Source of the DNA: Prodigiosinella aquatilis
GTDB taxonomy: Bacteria; Pseudomonadota; Gammaproteobacteria; Enterobacterales; Enterobacteriaceae
Direction of reading: 5' to 3'
NCBI GenBank assembly: GCA_030388725.1
Contig: CP128857.1
Location: 4,340,001 to 4,404,000 of the forward strand
Length of the DNA: 64,000 bases
This document shows positions 1 to 8,500 of this stretch, in pieces; within the stretch, counting starts at the first letter, position 1; the number at the start of each line of letters is the position of its first letter. Below the pieces are notes generated by a model that ran no database searches, had not been told where the DNA came from, and saw only the letters and a program-made list of their open reading frames with translations. A program made the translations under genes and the position numbers.

Positions 1-538
1 TCACCGGGTGAATATTGTGGCGGATGATCCGGGCGGCGGCCGGGCCACCAATCGCTTCGCAGAACAGCAGATGGCAATCCTTCAGCAAGTCAGCGCGAAC
101 GTCGTTGCCTTCCTGATCCGGTGACTCGCCAGGATAACGGCGCAACGCGTACAGCCAGGAATATTCCCCCTCAAACGCGTAAATAAAAAATAACCGGCAC
201 TGGCCGAAATGACCATTAATGGTCAGGCCATCCTGCGAGGCAAAAGCCACCAGCAAATGGTTCGACATCAGATGACGGGGTTCTACCGACAAGTGTTCCG
301 GTAATTCACCGTTCAGACAATTCATCACCTGTTGCCAGCGATTAAGGGTCATGATGGATACATCGCCGGGGAAACGCGCTTCAAGCTCTCCCAGAGACAG
401 CGACGGTAATTGCTCCAGATCCAACCCGGCATCGCTTTCCTGACAAAGCCAGTTCAACAACTGCGCTGGGGTCAACTCCGGCATGTACTGGATTAACGCA
501 AACAACCGCCAGAACAGTATATCGTCTTTAGATATCAT
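1..538 (-). CDS. nifY: NifY, nitrogenase/FeMo-cofactor binding protein (partial, C-terminus off window)
   Basis: The reading frame opens at ATG 536-538 (MISKDDILFWRLFALIQ) behind a GGAGAAGAGG-type ribosome site and stays open to the window edge, giving about 179 codons. The N-terminal part is helical; the later part (FASQDGLTINGHFGQCRLFFIY) has the look of the dinitrogenase iron-molybdenum cofactor-binding fold shared by NifY, NifX and the NifB tail. NifY is known to bind apo-dinitrogenase and help cofactor insertion. It is last in the order nifH-D-K-T-Y, the Klebsiella order, 12 bp after nifT, so it should be part of the nifH transcript. NifX is the main alternative, but the position after nifT favours NifY. 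Confidence 0.85.
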   Translation of the reverse strand, partial: MISKDDILFWRLFALIQYMPELTPAQLLNWLCQESDAGLDLEQLPSLSLGELEARFPGDVSIMTLNRWQQVMNCLNGELPEHLSVEPRHLMSNHLLVAFASQDGLTINGHFGQCRLFFIYAFEGEYSWLYALRRYPGESPDQEGNDVRADLLKDCHLLFCEAIGGPAAARIIRHNIHPV

Positions 539-550
539 CCTCTTCTCCTG

Positions 551-766
551 TCAGGGTTCGGATCGGGTCGCCCGCAGGCTGACCGGGAATGCCGGTTTAC
601 CCGCTTGCGGGCTGATGTAATAGGCCTTTCCGCCTTCCAGCTCGACACGACCACCCCAGTAATCGTGTCGATCAAACTCCATACCTGTCACTTTAGCTTC
701 CAGATCCAGCTTGGCGATGTAGCAATAGAGGTGCTCATTACACTCACGCAAAATCACTATTGGCAT
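551..766 (-). CDS. nifT: NifT/FixU family small protein
   Basis: A 71-residue protein beginning MPIVILRECNEHLYCYIAK, typical of the NifT/FixU family (about 72 residues) that accompanies nifK in many diazotrophs. The ATG at 764-766 is chosen over an upstream in-frame start because an AAGGAGG ribosome site ends about five bases before it. No catalytic motif is visible and its function in the family is not established. It lies between nifK and nifY in the same direction, but is set 182 bp from nifK by a hairpin-rich spacer. Confidence 0.9.
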   Translation of the reverse strand: MPIVILRECNEHLYCYIAKLDLEAKVTGMEFDRHDYWGGRVELEGGKAYYISPQAGKPAFPVSLRATRSEP

Positions 767-852
767 TGGGTCCTCCTTTGCGGCAGACAATGACCCGGAC
801 GCCGCCGAGTCTTGGATTTCAGATAATTAAAGAGCATTAGTGCCGGACTCCT

Positions 853-946
853 CCCTAACCCTCCCCTTCACAAGGGGAAGAAAGAAAACCTCCAGCTCCC
901 TATGAAGGCGCTTCGCCTTCTCCTTTCCAAGGGAGCCGGGAGGGGT
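853..946. repeat. Hairpin-rich spacer between nifK and nifT
   Basis: Two structures fill the nifK-nifT gap. One is CTCCCCTT-cac-AAGGGGAAG at 861-880. The second is nested: an outer CTCCCT (about 896-901) pairs with AGGGAG (about 930-935), and inside it GAAGGC pairs with GCCTTC around 905-921. The 19-base core of the first hairpin recurs at about 40530-40548 beside ridA, so it is a dispersed palindromic element. It may act as an mRNA stability or partial termination element lowering nifTY relative to nifHDK; that role is inference. Confidence 0.6.
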
Positions 947-948
947 TA

Positions 949-2517
949 TCAACGGATAAGGTCAAAGTTGTAATCAGTTTTACCCAATTTCATGGTTTCC
1001 CGATCCAGCTTCTCCAGTACCGCGTTCACCAATGTCGTCAGGATCGACATTGCACCTTCATAGCCCCAGGTAGTCTGACGGTGCAGATGGTGACGATCAA
1101 ACAGCGGGAAACCGAGACGGATCAACGGCACTTCAAACTGCTCGCCCTTCGCCAACGTATCGCGCTGGATAAACTTACCGTAGGAATTACCGATCATGAA
1201 ATCCGGTTTATTGGTAAACATCAGCGATCGGAAATGCCATAGATCGCAGCCGACATACACTTCACTGTCCTGGCCGTAAGGGGAGTCCGCCAGCATTTTC
1301 TTCATCGCCTTCTGCCAGCGTTTGTTGCCGTTATGGCACAGGATAACGGTTGGTTCACAACCTAATTCCAGCAAAAACCGCGTCAGTCCCATGACAAAAT
1401 CTGGATCGCCATACAATCCGAAGCGCTTGCCATGTAGCCAGGTGTGGGAATCCAGCATCATGTCCACCAGCCGTCCGCGTTCCAGCGTCAGTTCGTCTGC
1501 AATCGGCTTGCCGGTCAGTTCACTGATCGTCATCAACAGCTTATCCGTCGCCGCCAGACCGATCGGCACCGCTACCTCAGTCGCCGGCTGCTGCCAGTTT
1601 TCCTGCACCACTTTCTTGGTTTTGGCCAGTTGCCACGGTTGTAACAACAGGGTATCGATAGCATTGGGCGCCTCGCGCATCTCCTGTTGCGTTGTGCCGC
1701 CGGCATACATGCGATAGTGTCCATCCGCCGGGGTATCCAGTACGTCGGACGGGTCTGACAACAGACTGCACGGCACATCCATCTGCGCCATCATGCGTTT
1801 AATCACCCGATAATTGCCGAGATAGGTTTCAAACCCGGTGACCACATTCAGCCGCTGCTGACTGCCCGGCTGATATTGTTTTTCCTCACCACCAGTGAAG
1901 GTACGGGCAAAACCTTCAAACATGTTGTCCCAACCGGTAACGTGACTACCAATGAAACTCGGTGTGTGTGCATAGGGAATCGGCATGTCGGCATCAACAA
2001 AACCATCCTTTTTCGCATTGGCGATAAACGCCTGTAAATCATCACCAATGACCTCCGCCATACAGGTGGTGGAAACGGCGATCACTTCCGGTTTGTATAA
2101 CGCGCTGGCGTTTTCCAGCCCGGTATTCATGTTCTTGTTGCCACCAAATACTGCCGCATCTTCGGTCATGGAATCGGAAACGCAGGCCACCGGTTCTTTA
2201 AAATGCCGGTTAAAGTAAGTACGGAAGTACGCCACACAGCCTTGCGAGCCATGCACATACGGTAACGTATTGGCAAACCCCAGCGAACACAGCACCGCAC
2301 CTAACGGCTGACATGCCTTGGCCGGGTCGATGGTTAGCGCCTCACGCTTGAAATTCAGTTCTTTGTACTCTTCAGTGGTGGTCCACTCAAATACCTCGCG
2401 GACACGCTGCTCATCATGGCCCTCTTCCAGATGGCGTTTATTACGAAACAGCGCCTGGTACTCTTCCTGCTCAAATAACGGATAGCAGAGTTGGGGATTC
2501 TCAACGGTTTGACTCAT
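949..2517 (-). CDS. nifK: Nitrogenase molybdenum-iron protein beta chain
   Basis: 522 residues, the usual NifK length. With NifD it forms the alpha2beta2 dinitrogenase that reduces N2; NifK shares the P-cluster at the alpha-beta interface. P-cluster cysteines are visible in LCSLGFANTLPYVHGSQGC and in STTCMAEVIGDD. The start MSQTVENPQLCYPLFEQEE at 2517 is preceded by GGAGGAGAAG and is preferred to an upstream in-frame ATG. It sits 55 bp after nifD in the nifHDKTY transcript. No truncation or missing ligand was seen. Confidence 0.98.
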   Translation of the reverse strand: MSQTVENPQLCYPLFEQEEYQALFRNKRHLEEGHDEQRVREVFEWTTTEEYKELNFKREALTIDPAKACQPLGAVLCSLGFANTLPYVHGSQGCVAYFRTYFNRHFKEPVACVSDSMTEDAAVFGGNKNMNTGLENASALYKPEVIAVSTTCMAEVIGDDLQAFIANAKKDGFVDADMPIPYAHTPSFIGSHVTGWDNMFEGFARTFTGGEEKQYQPGSQQRLNVVTGFETYLGNYRVIKRMMAQMDVPCSLLSDPSDVLDTPADGHYRMYAGGTTQQEMREAPNAIDTLLLQPWQLAKTKKVVQENWQQPATEVAVPIGLAATDKLLMTISELTGKPIADELTLERGRLVDMMLDSHTWLHGKRFGLYGDPDFVMGLTRFLLELGCEPTVILCHNGNKRWQKAMKKMLADSPYGQDSEVYVGCDLWHFRSLMFTNKPDFMIGNSYGKFIQRDTLAKGEQFEVPLIRLGFPLFDRHHLHRQTTWGYEGAMSILTTLVNAVLEKLDRETMKLGKTDYNFDLIR

Positions 2518-2572
2518 GTTCTTCTCCTCCCGCGCCACTAATCGGTGAACTAACGGGATATCAGGATGTTAA

Positions 2573-4021
2573 TCAGGCAGATTTCAGCCACGGCGCAGTC
2601 AGCTCACTCCAACTCGGATTGTTGAGCGTCATATCCATATCACGAGCGAAAACGGCAAAACCGTCATAGCCGTGATACGGACCGGAGTAATCCCAGGAGT
2701 GCATCTGGCGGAACGGCACCCCCATTTTCTGAAAGATATATTTCTCTTTGATACCGGAGCCAACCAGGTCAGGCTTCAATGCTTTGACAAACGCTTCCAG
2801 CTCATAACTGCTGGCGTCATCAAACAGCAACGTGCCTTCCTTCAGTTCCGGCAGGGTACGGTCGTAATCATCGCTATGGCCGAACTCATAGCCGGTGCCG
2901 ATAATTTCCATGCCGAGATCTTCATAGGCGCCAATGACATGTCTGGGACGCAGACCGCCGAGATACAACAACACCTTGCGACCTTCCAGCCGCGGACGGT
3001 ATTTCTGAATGATCGCATCTGCCCGAGCCTGATGGCGGGCAATCACCGCTTCAGCATTCTGACGAATGGTGTCATCGAAATGCGCGGCGATCTTACGCAA
3101 CGATTCGGCGATTTTAGTCGGCCCGAAGAAGTTGTATTCCATCCACGGAATACCGTGCTTCTCTTCCATATGACGGGAGATGTAATTCATCGAGCGGTAG
3201 CAGTGCACCAGGTTCATCTTCACCTTCGGCGTGTTTTCCATTTCCACCAACGTACCGTCACCCGCCCACTGTGCGACCACCCGCAACCCCATTTCCTCGA
3301 TCAAAATGCGCGATGCCCAGGCGTCACCGCCAATGTTGTAGTCACCAATAATGGCCACGTCATACGGTGTGGATTCAAAGGGTTTACCTTCACGGTTATC
3401 CAATACCCAATCTCGAATCGCATCATTGGCAATATGGTGCCCCAGCGACTGCGATACCCCGCGAAAGCCTTCACAACGCACCGGGATAACCGGCTTTCCC
3501 AGCGTCTGTCGACTGGCCTTGGCGACCGCTTCAATGTCATCACCAATCAGGCCCACCGGACATTCCGACTGAATAGAAATGCCTTTGGTCAGCGGGAACA
3601 ACCGTTCCAGTTCCTCAATCAGTTTGGCGAGCTTCTTGTCGCCACCAAACACGATGTCGCGCTCCTGAAAATCAGAGGTAAAATTAATGGTTCCGAACGT
3701 GTCAACCCCACTGGTGCCGGTGTAGTAATTACGCCGTCCGGCACGTGAATATTGACCACAGCCAACCGGCCCGTGGGAAATATGCGCGATGTCTTTGATC
3801 GGGCCGAACACCACGCCTTTGGAACCGGCATAAGCGCAACCACGAACTGTCATCACCCCCGGTTGGGATTTGCGATTGGAAACGATACAGTTCCCCACGC
3901 TTTCCATACCCGGTTCAGTGACCATCGTGTGTTTTTTACGATCTTTACGCGCCTTTTCAGGGAAGATTTCCAACACTTCCTGAATAATCGCCTGATTTTG
4001 TTCACTCGTTGCGTTTGTCAT
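2573..4021 (-). CDS. nifD: Nitrogenase molybdenum-iron protein alpha chain
   Basis: 482 residues, matching enterobacterial NifD. It carries FeMo-cofactor, the site of N2 reduction. P-cluster cysteines appear in CAYAGSKGVVFGPIKD, GPVGCGQYSRAGRRN and SIQSECPVGLIGDD. The cofactor-ligand cysteine is in HCYRSMNYISRHMEEKHG and the ligand histidine in the HSWDYSGPYHGYDG region. The start MTNATSEQNQAIIQEVLEIF at 4021 corresponds to the known Klebsiella start; the frame is open for 36 more codons upstream, but that stretch is proline/arginine-rich and unlike any NifD. It lies 73 bp after nifH in the same transcript. Confidence 0.98.
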   Translation of the reverse strand: MTNATSEQNQAIIQEVLEIFPEKARKDRKKHTMVTEPGMESVGNCIVSNRKSQPGVMTVRGCAYAGSKGVVFGPIKDIAHISHGPVGCGQYSRAGRRNYYTGTSGVDTFGTINFTSDFQERDIVFGGDKKLAKLIEELERLFPLTKGISIQSECPVGLIGDDIEAVAKASRQTLGKPVIPVRCEGFRGVSQSLGHHIANDAIRDWVLDNREGKPFESTPYDVAIIGDYNIGGDAWASRILIEEMGLRVVAQWAGDGTLVEMENTPKVKMNLVHCYRSMNYISRHMEEKHGIPWMEYNFFGPTKIAESLRKIAAHFDDTIRQNAEAVIARHQARADAIIQKYRPRLEGRKVLLYLGGLRPRHVIGAYEDLGMEIIGTGYEFGHSDDYDRTLPELKEGTLLFDDASSYELEAFVKALKPDLVGSGIKEKYIFQKMGVPFRQMHSWDYSGPYHGYDGFAVFARDMDMTLNNPSWSELTAPWLKSA

Positions 4022-4094
4022 TACACATTCCTTCCTCGTCAGAAAAGCACACACCAGCACACACGCCGATGTGCCGGTACGTCGTCGTGCTTCA

Positions 4095-4976
4095 TCAGGC
4101 GGCTTTTTCTTCCGCGGCAGTTTTGCCAATGATCTCGGTATCTTCTTCTTCCATAATGCCGAACTCCATTAACAGCGCTTCCAGCTCATCCATCGTTACT
4201 GGCGTCGGCACCACTATGTTGGTGTTATTGACAATTTTGTTCGCCAGCGTGCGGTATTCATTGGCCTGGCTACAGGTCGGGTCATACTCGATAACCGTCA
4301 TCCGGCGAATTTCAGCACGCTGTACGATGTTGTCGCGGGGCACAAAATGGATCATCTGCGTACCCAGTTTTTCCGCCAACGCGATGATCAGTTCATCTTC
4401 CCGATCAGTCTGACGAGAATTACAGATCAGCCCACCCAACCGTACCTTGCCGGATTTGGCATATTTCACGATACCTTTGGAAATGTTATTGGCGGCGTAC
4501 ATCGCCATCATTTCACCAGAGCAGACGATATAGATTTCCTGCGCCTTGTTTTCACGAATCGGCATGGCGAACCCACCACAGACCACGTCGCCCAGTACGT
4601 CGTAGAACACAAAATCGAGTTCCCCGCCGTAGGCGCCTTCTTCTTCCAGAAAGTTGATCGCGGTGATAACGCCACGACCAGCGCAACCGACACCAGGCTC
4701 CGGACCACCAGATTCAGCACAACGGACACCGCCGTAGCCGATCTGTAGTACATCTTCCAGTTCCAGATCTTCTACCGAACCGACTTCCGCCGCCATTTCC
4801 ATAATGGTGTTCTGAGCCTTGGCGTGGAGGATCAATCGGGTGGAGTCAGCTTTGGGGTCACAGCCGACAATCATGACTTTCTTCTCCATTTCCGCCAGAG
4901 CGGCGACCAGATTCTGAGTAGTGGTGGATTTACCGATACCACCCTTGCCATAAATGGCACATTGACGCATTGCCAT
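4095..4976 (-). CDS. nifH: Nitrogenase iron protein (dinitrogenase reductase)
   Basis: 293 residues, almost colinear with Klebsiella NifH. The homodimer holds one [4Fe-4S] cluster and delivers electrons to NifDK with ATP hydrolysis. Visible are the P-loop YGKGGIGKSTTTQN, the cluster cysteines in GPEPGVGCAGRGVITAIN and VFYDVLGDVVCGGFAMP, and between them the conserved arginine used for ADP-ribosylation in other species. The gene is first in nifHDKTY. A sigma-54 promoter lies at 5024-5040 and a NifA-type site near 5135, so control by NifA and sigma-54 is expected. Confidence 0.99.
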   Translation of the reverse strand: MAMRQCAIYGKGGIGKSTTTQNLVAALAEMEKKVMIVGCDPKADSTRLILHAKAQNTIMEMAAEVGSVEDLELEDVLQIGYGGVRCAESGGPEPGVGCAGRGVITAINFLEEEGAYGGELDFVFYDVLGDVVCGGFAMPIRENKAQEIYIVCSGEMMAMYAANNISKGIVKYAKSGKVRLGGLICNSRQTDREDELIIALAEKLGTQMIHFVPRDNIVQRAEIRRMTVIEYDPTCSQANEYRTLANKIVNNTNIVVPTPVTMDELEALLMEFGIMEEEDTEIIGKTAAEEKAA

Positions 4977-5023
4977 AATTGTTTCTCCTATTCGGGTTGA
5001 ATGCTTGTTGCACCCTAAAGAAG

Positions 5024-5040
5024 TGCAGGGAACGTACCAG
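5024..5040 (-). promoter_or_regulatory. Sigma-54 (-24/-12) promoter of nifH
   Basis: Read on the minus strand the site is CTGGTACGTTCCCTGCA. It has the invariant GG and GC dinucleotides at the correct 12-base phase for RpoN. Transcription should start near 5012, leaving a leader of about 35 nt before the nifH ATG. Confidence 0.88.
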
Positions 5041-5055
5041 GCGGGCCAAAAATAA

Positions 5056-5068
5056 TAGTTTGTTGATT
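5056..5068. promoter_or_regulatory. Possible IHF site in the nifH control region
   Basis: An AT-rich stretch contains TTGATT preceded at four bases by TAG, one base away from the YAA half of the reversed IHF consensus. It lies between the nifH promoter and the NifA-type site at 5135, where IHF bending is usual at nif promoters. The match is partial, so confidence is limited. Confidence 0.4.
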
Positions 5069-5134
5069 TATAAGAAATTAATTAAAAAACCATCACCAGG
5101 AACAAGACGGACACAAGACAATCAACAGACCAAT

Positions 5135-5150
5135 TGTTGGAAAGGGAACA
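5135..5150. promoter_or_regulatory. NifA upstream activator site (nifH side)
   Basis: TGTTGGAAAGGGAACA fits TGT-N10-ACA exactly. It lies about 95 bp upstream of the nifH -24 element, the normal distance for a NifA enhancer. Confidence 0.8.
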
Positions 5151-5212
5151 ATCCGCGAGACAACACGCCACCTTCTCTAGCTGACAAACATGGGGGAATC
5201 CCCCCGGCATGA

Positions 5213-5232
5213 ATTCCCGCTGACACGGGAAT
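5213..5232. repeat. Short palindromic repeat (ATTCCCG/CGGGAAT hairpin)
   Basis: ATTCCCG-ctgaca-CGGGAAT makes a 7-bp stem. Just before it (about 5192-5205) GGGGG-aat-CCCCC forms another small palindrome. A similar hairpin with ATCCCCG/CGGGGAT stems is at 53390-53409 between nrdD and nrdG. This looks like a dispersed REP-like element; no function is apparent. Confidence 0.5.
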
Positions 5233-5319
5233 GACGGCAAGGACACGAAAGTGATAAAGAGAACAAGAAAATAACGGCAAGAGCATCGGAATAATGGTCA
5301 TGTTAAACCCCGACACGAT

Positions 5320-5335
5320 TGTTAACTGCCCGACA
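5320..5335. promoter_or_regulatory. NifA upstream activator site (nifJ side)
   Basis: TGTTAACTGCCCGACA fits TGT-N10-ACA exactly and lies about 119 bp upstream of the nifJ sigma-54 promoter. A near copy starting at 5301 has the two halves at N9 spacing, so is one base off. Confidence 0.75.
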
Positions 5336-5453
5336 GGATGTCGCGCCCAGTGTCTTGAATCATCCAATCGCGACCACAGCCATACGGCTATCCCTGCCGA
5401 GATAGTCAGAATAATCAGATAGAAAACAAGACATTATTTTCTCGTCTTATAAA

Positions 5454-5469
5454 TGGCACAGGGTGTGCT
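5454..5469 (+). promoter_or_regulatory. Sigma-54 (-24/-12) promoter of nifJ
   Basis: TGGCACAGGGTGTGCT has GG and GC at the RpoN phase. Transcription would start near 5480, about 70 nt before the chosen nifJ ATG. The promoter therefore rules out an upstream in-frame ATG at 5453 as the true start. Confidence 0.85.
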
Positions 5470-5548
5470 TAATCAGAACTCAGGACTGTGTATCCGTAAG
5501 GTGACGACACCAATAGCGGGTTCAGTACACCGTAAAGAGGAACTGTTA

Positions 5549-8500
5549 ATGGCAAGAAAAATGAAAACGATGGATGGCAACGCCGCGGCAGCCTATGTGT
5601 CCTATGCCTTTACCGAAGTCGCCGCCATCTATCCCATCACCCCTTCCACCCCAATGGCTGAAAATGTGGATGAATGGGCCGCGCAAGGAAAACAAAATCT
5701 GTTCGGCCAACCGGTAAAAATGGTGGAAATGCAGTCGGAAGCCGGTGCTGCTGGGGCGGTACACGGTGCTTTACAAGCCGGCGCGCTCACCACTACCTAT
5801 ACCGCGTCACAAGGGTTGTTGTTGATGATCCCCAACATCTACAAAATCGCCGGGGAATTACTGCCGGCGGTATTTCACGTCAGCGCCCGCGCGCTGGCTA
5901 CCAACTCGCTGAATATTTTTGGCGACCAGCAGGACGTGATGGCGGTGCGACAAACCGGCTGCGCCATGCTGGCGGAAAGTAGCGTACAGCAGGTGATGGA
6001 TCTGGCAGCGGTAGCACATCTAGCCGCCATCAAAGGACGCATCCCGTTTATCAATTTCTTCGATGGTTTCAGAACGTCCCATGAAATCCAGAAGATTGAG
6101 CTATTAGAGTATGACGAGCTGGGGAAATTGCTTGATTGGCAGGCGGTTGATCAGTTCAGAAGAAACGCTCTACATCCGGATCATCCGGTGGTCAGAGGAA
6201 CGGCACAAAATCCGGATATCTATTTTCAGGAGCGGGAATCTAGCAACCGGTTTTACGACGCCCTACCAGAAGTGGTAGAACACTATATGGCCGACATCAC
6301 CCGGCTGACCGGCAGAGAGTATCATCTGTTCAATTATTACGGCGCACCCGATGCCGACCGTTTAATTGTCGCGATGGGATCGGTGTGTGAAACCATTCAG
6401 GAAACCGTCGATTACCTCAATCAGCGCGGTGAAAAAGTCGGCTTGCTGACAGTCCATCTCTACCGCCCCTTTTCCCTGGTGCATTTTTTTAAATACATTC
6501 CCGCTACCGTCACCCGCATCGCCGTGCTGGATCGCACCAAAGAACCCGGCGCCCTGGCCGAGCCGTTGTATCTGGATGTGAAGAACGCGTTCTATAACCG
6601 TGAGCAACGGCCATTAATCGTTGGTGGACGCTACGCACTGGGCGGGAAAGATATTTTCCCATCACAGATCGTTTCGGTTTTCGACAACCTCAAACAGGTC
6701 GAGCCCAAAGATGGTTTCACTGTCGGTATCATAGACGACGTTACCTATACGTCCCTGCCTTATCCTGCCGAGGATATTGATACCGCGCTGCCGGGTACCA
6801 CCGCCTGTAAATTTTGGGGACTGGGATCCGATGGTACGGTCGGGGCCAATAAAAGCGCGATAAAAATCATCGGCGATCAAACCACCATGTATGCGCAAGC
6901 CTATTTCTCCTATGATTCCAAGAAATCAGGCGGCATTACCGTTTCACATCTGCGTTTCGGTCAGCAGCCGATCACCTCACCCTATCTGATTCAGAAAGCA
7001 GATTTTATTTCCTGTTCGCAGCAATCCTACGTCAACAAATATGATCTGTTGGCGGGATTAAAACCGGGTGGCACCTTTTTGCTGAACTGCACGCTGGAAC
7101 CGGCGGAGCTGGAAGAAAAATTGCCGGTGGCCATGAAACGTTACCTCGCCAATAACGCCATTCGATTTTACCTGGTCAATGCGGTACAGATTGCCCGACA
7201 GCTGGGGTTGGGAGGCCGCTTTAATATGATCATGCAAGCTGCCTTCTTTAAACTGGCTGATATTATTCCGGCGGCGACGGCGGCAGATTACCTGAAAGGC
7301 GCAGTGGCCAAATCCTACGGCAATAAAGGTCAGAAAGTGGTGGAAATGAATAACGCCGCCATCGACCAGGGAATGCTGGCACCCGTACAGTTCAATGTTC
7401 CCGATCACTGGAAAACCCTGGGCGAAGAAACCGTGGCAAAACGCGCCGTACCTGATTTTATTCAACAGATTCTGGAACCAATGAATCGTCAGGAGGGCGA
7501 TCTGCTGCCGGTCAGTGCTTTTAGCAATATGGAAGACGGCACCTTCCCGGTCGGGACATCCGCATTTGAGAAACGAGGCATTGCCATCAATGTGCCGCAA
7601 TGGCAGTCCGATGGTTGTACCCAGTGTAACCAATGTGCGTTTATCTGCCCGCATGCTGCTATCCGCCCGGCATTATTGAGTGAGGAGGAGTGGCAAACGG
7701 CCCCCGTCGGACTCACCACGAAACCAGCGACTGGCGCTAAAACCCTGCATTATCATCTCGCTATTTCACCACTGGATTGCTCTGGCTGTGGCAACTGTGT
7801 GGATATCTGCCCGTCGAAAGGTAAAGCGTTGACTATGCAACCGCTGGCGTCGCAACAGCATCAGATTGCACTGTGGGAACACGCGCTCACATTGTCACCC
7901 AAAGCCAACCCATTCAAAAAGACGACGGTAAAAGGCAGTCAGTTTGAACAACCCCTGCTGGAGTTTTCCGGTGCCTGTGCCGGATGTGGCGAAACACCCT
8001 ATGCCCGCCTGATCACCCAATTATTCGGCGACAGAATGCTGATTGCCAACGCCACCGGATGTTCGTCTATCTGGGGAGCGAGCGCCCCGTCCATTCCCTA
8101 TACCACCAACCACAAGGGACAAGGCCCAGCCTGGGCAAACTCGCTGTTTGAAGATAACGCGGAATTCGGGTTAGGCATGCTGCTCGGCAGTAACGCTATC
8201 CGACAACAGGTTGCCAGTGATGTCACCGCCGCCCTAAGCCTGCCACTCAGCGAAGCGCTCAGACAGTCCCTTCATCTGTGGTTGGAACTGAAAGACCATA
8301 GTGAAGGCACGCAGGAGCGTACTGAACAGCTGTCCACACTGCTGGAAAAAGAGAAAAGCGACGATCCGCTGCTCAATAAAATCTATCAGAACCGCGATTA
8401 CCTGACCAAACGCTCACAATGGATTTTTGGCGGCGACGGTTGGGCTTATGACATCGGCTACGGCGGACTGGACCATGTGCTGGCTTCCGGTGAAGATATC

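Noticed and set aside
2672..3748. A 358-codon plus-strand frame opposite nifD
   Set aside because: Antisense shadow of a highly conserved gene; no ribosome site and no family resemblance.
5453..5548. Upstream ATG that would extend NifJ by 32 residues
   Set aside because: It overlaps the sigma-54 promoter at 5454-5469 and so would lie upstream of the transcript start; the extension is not conserved.
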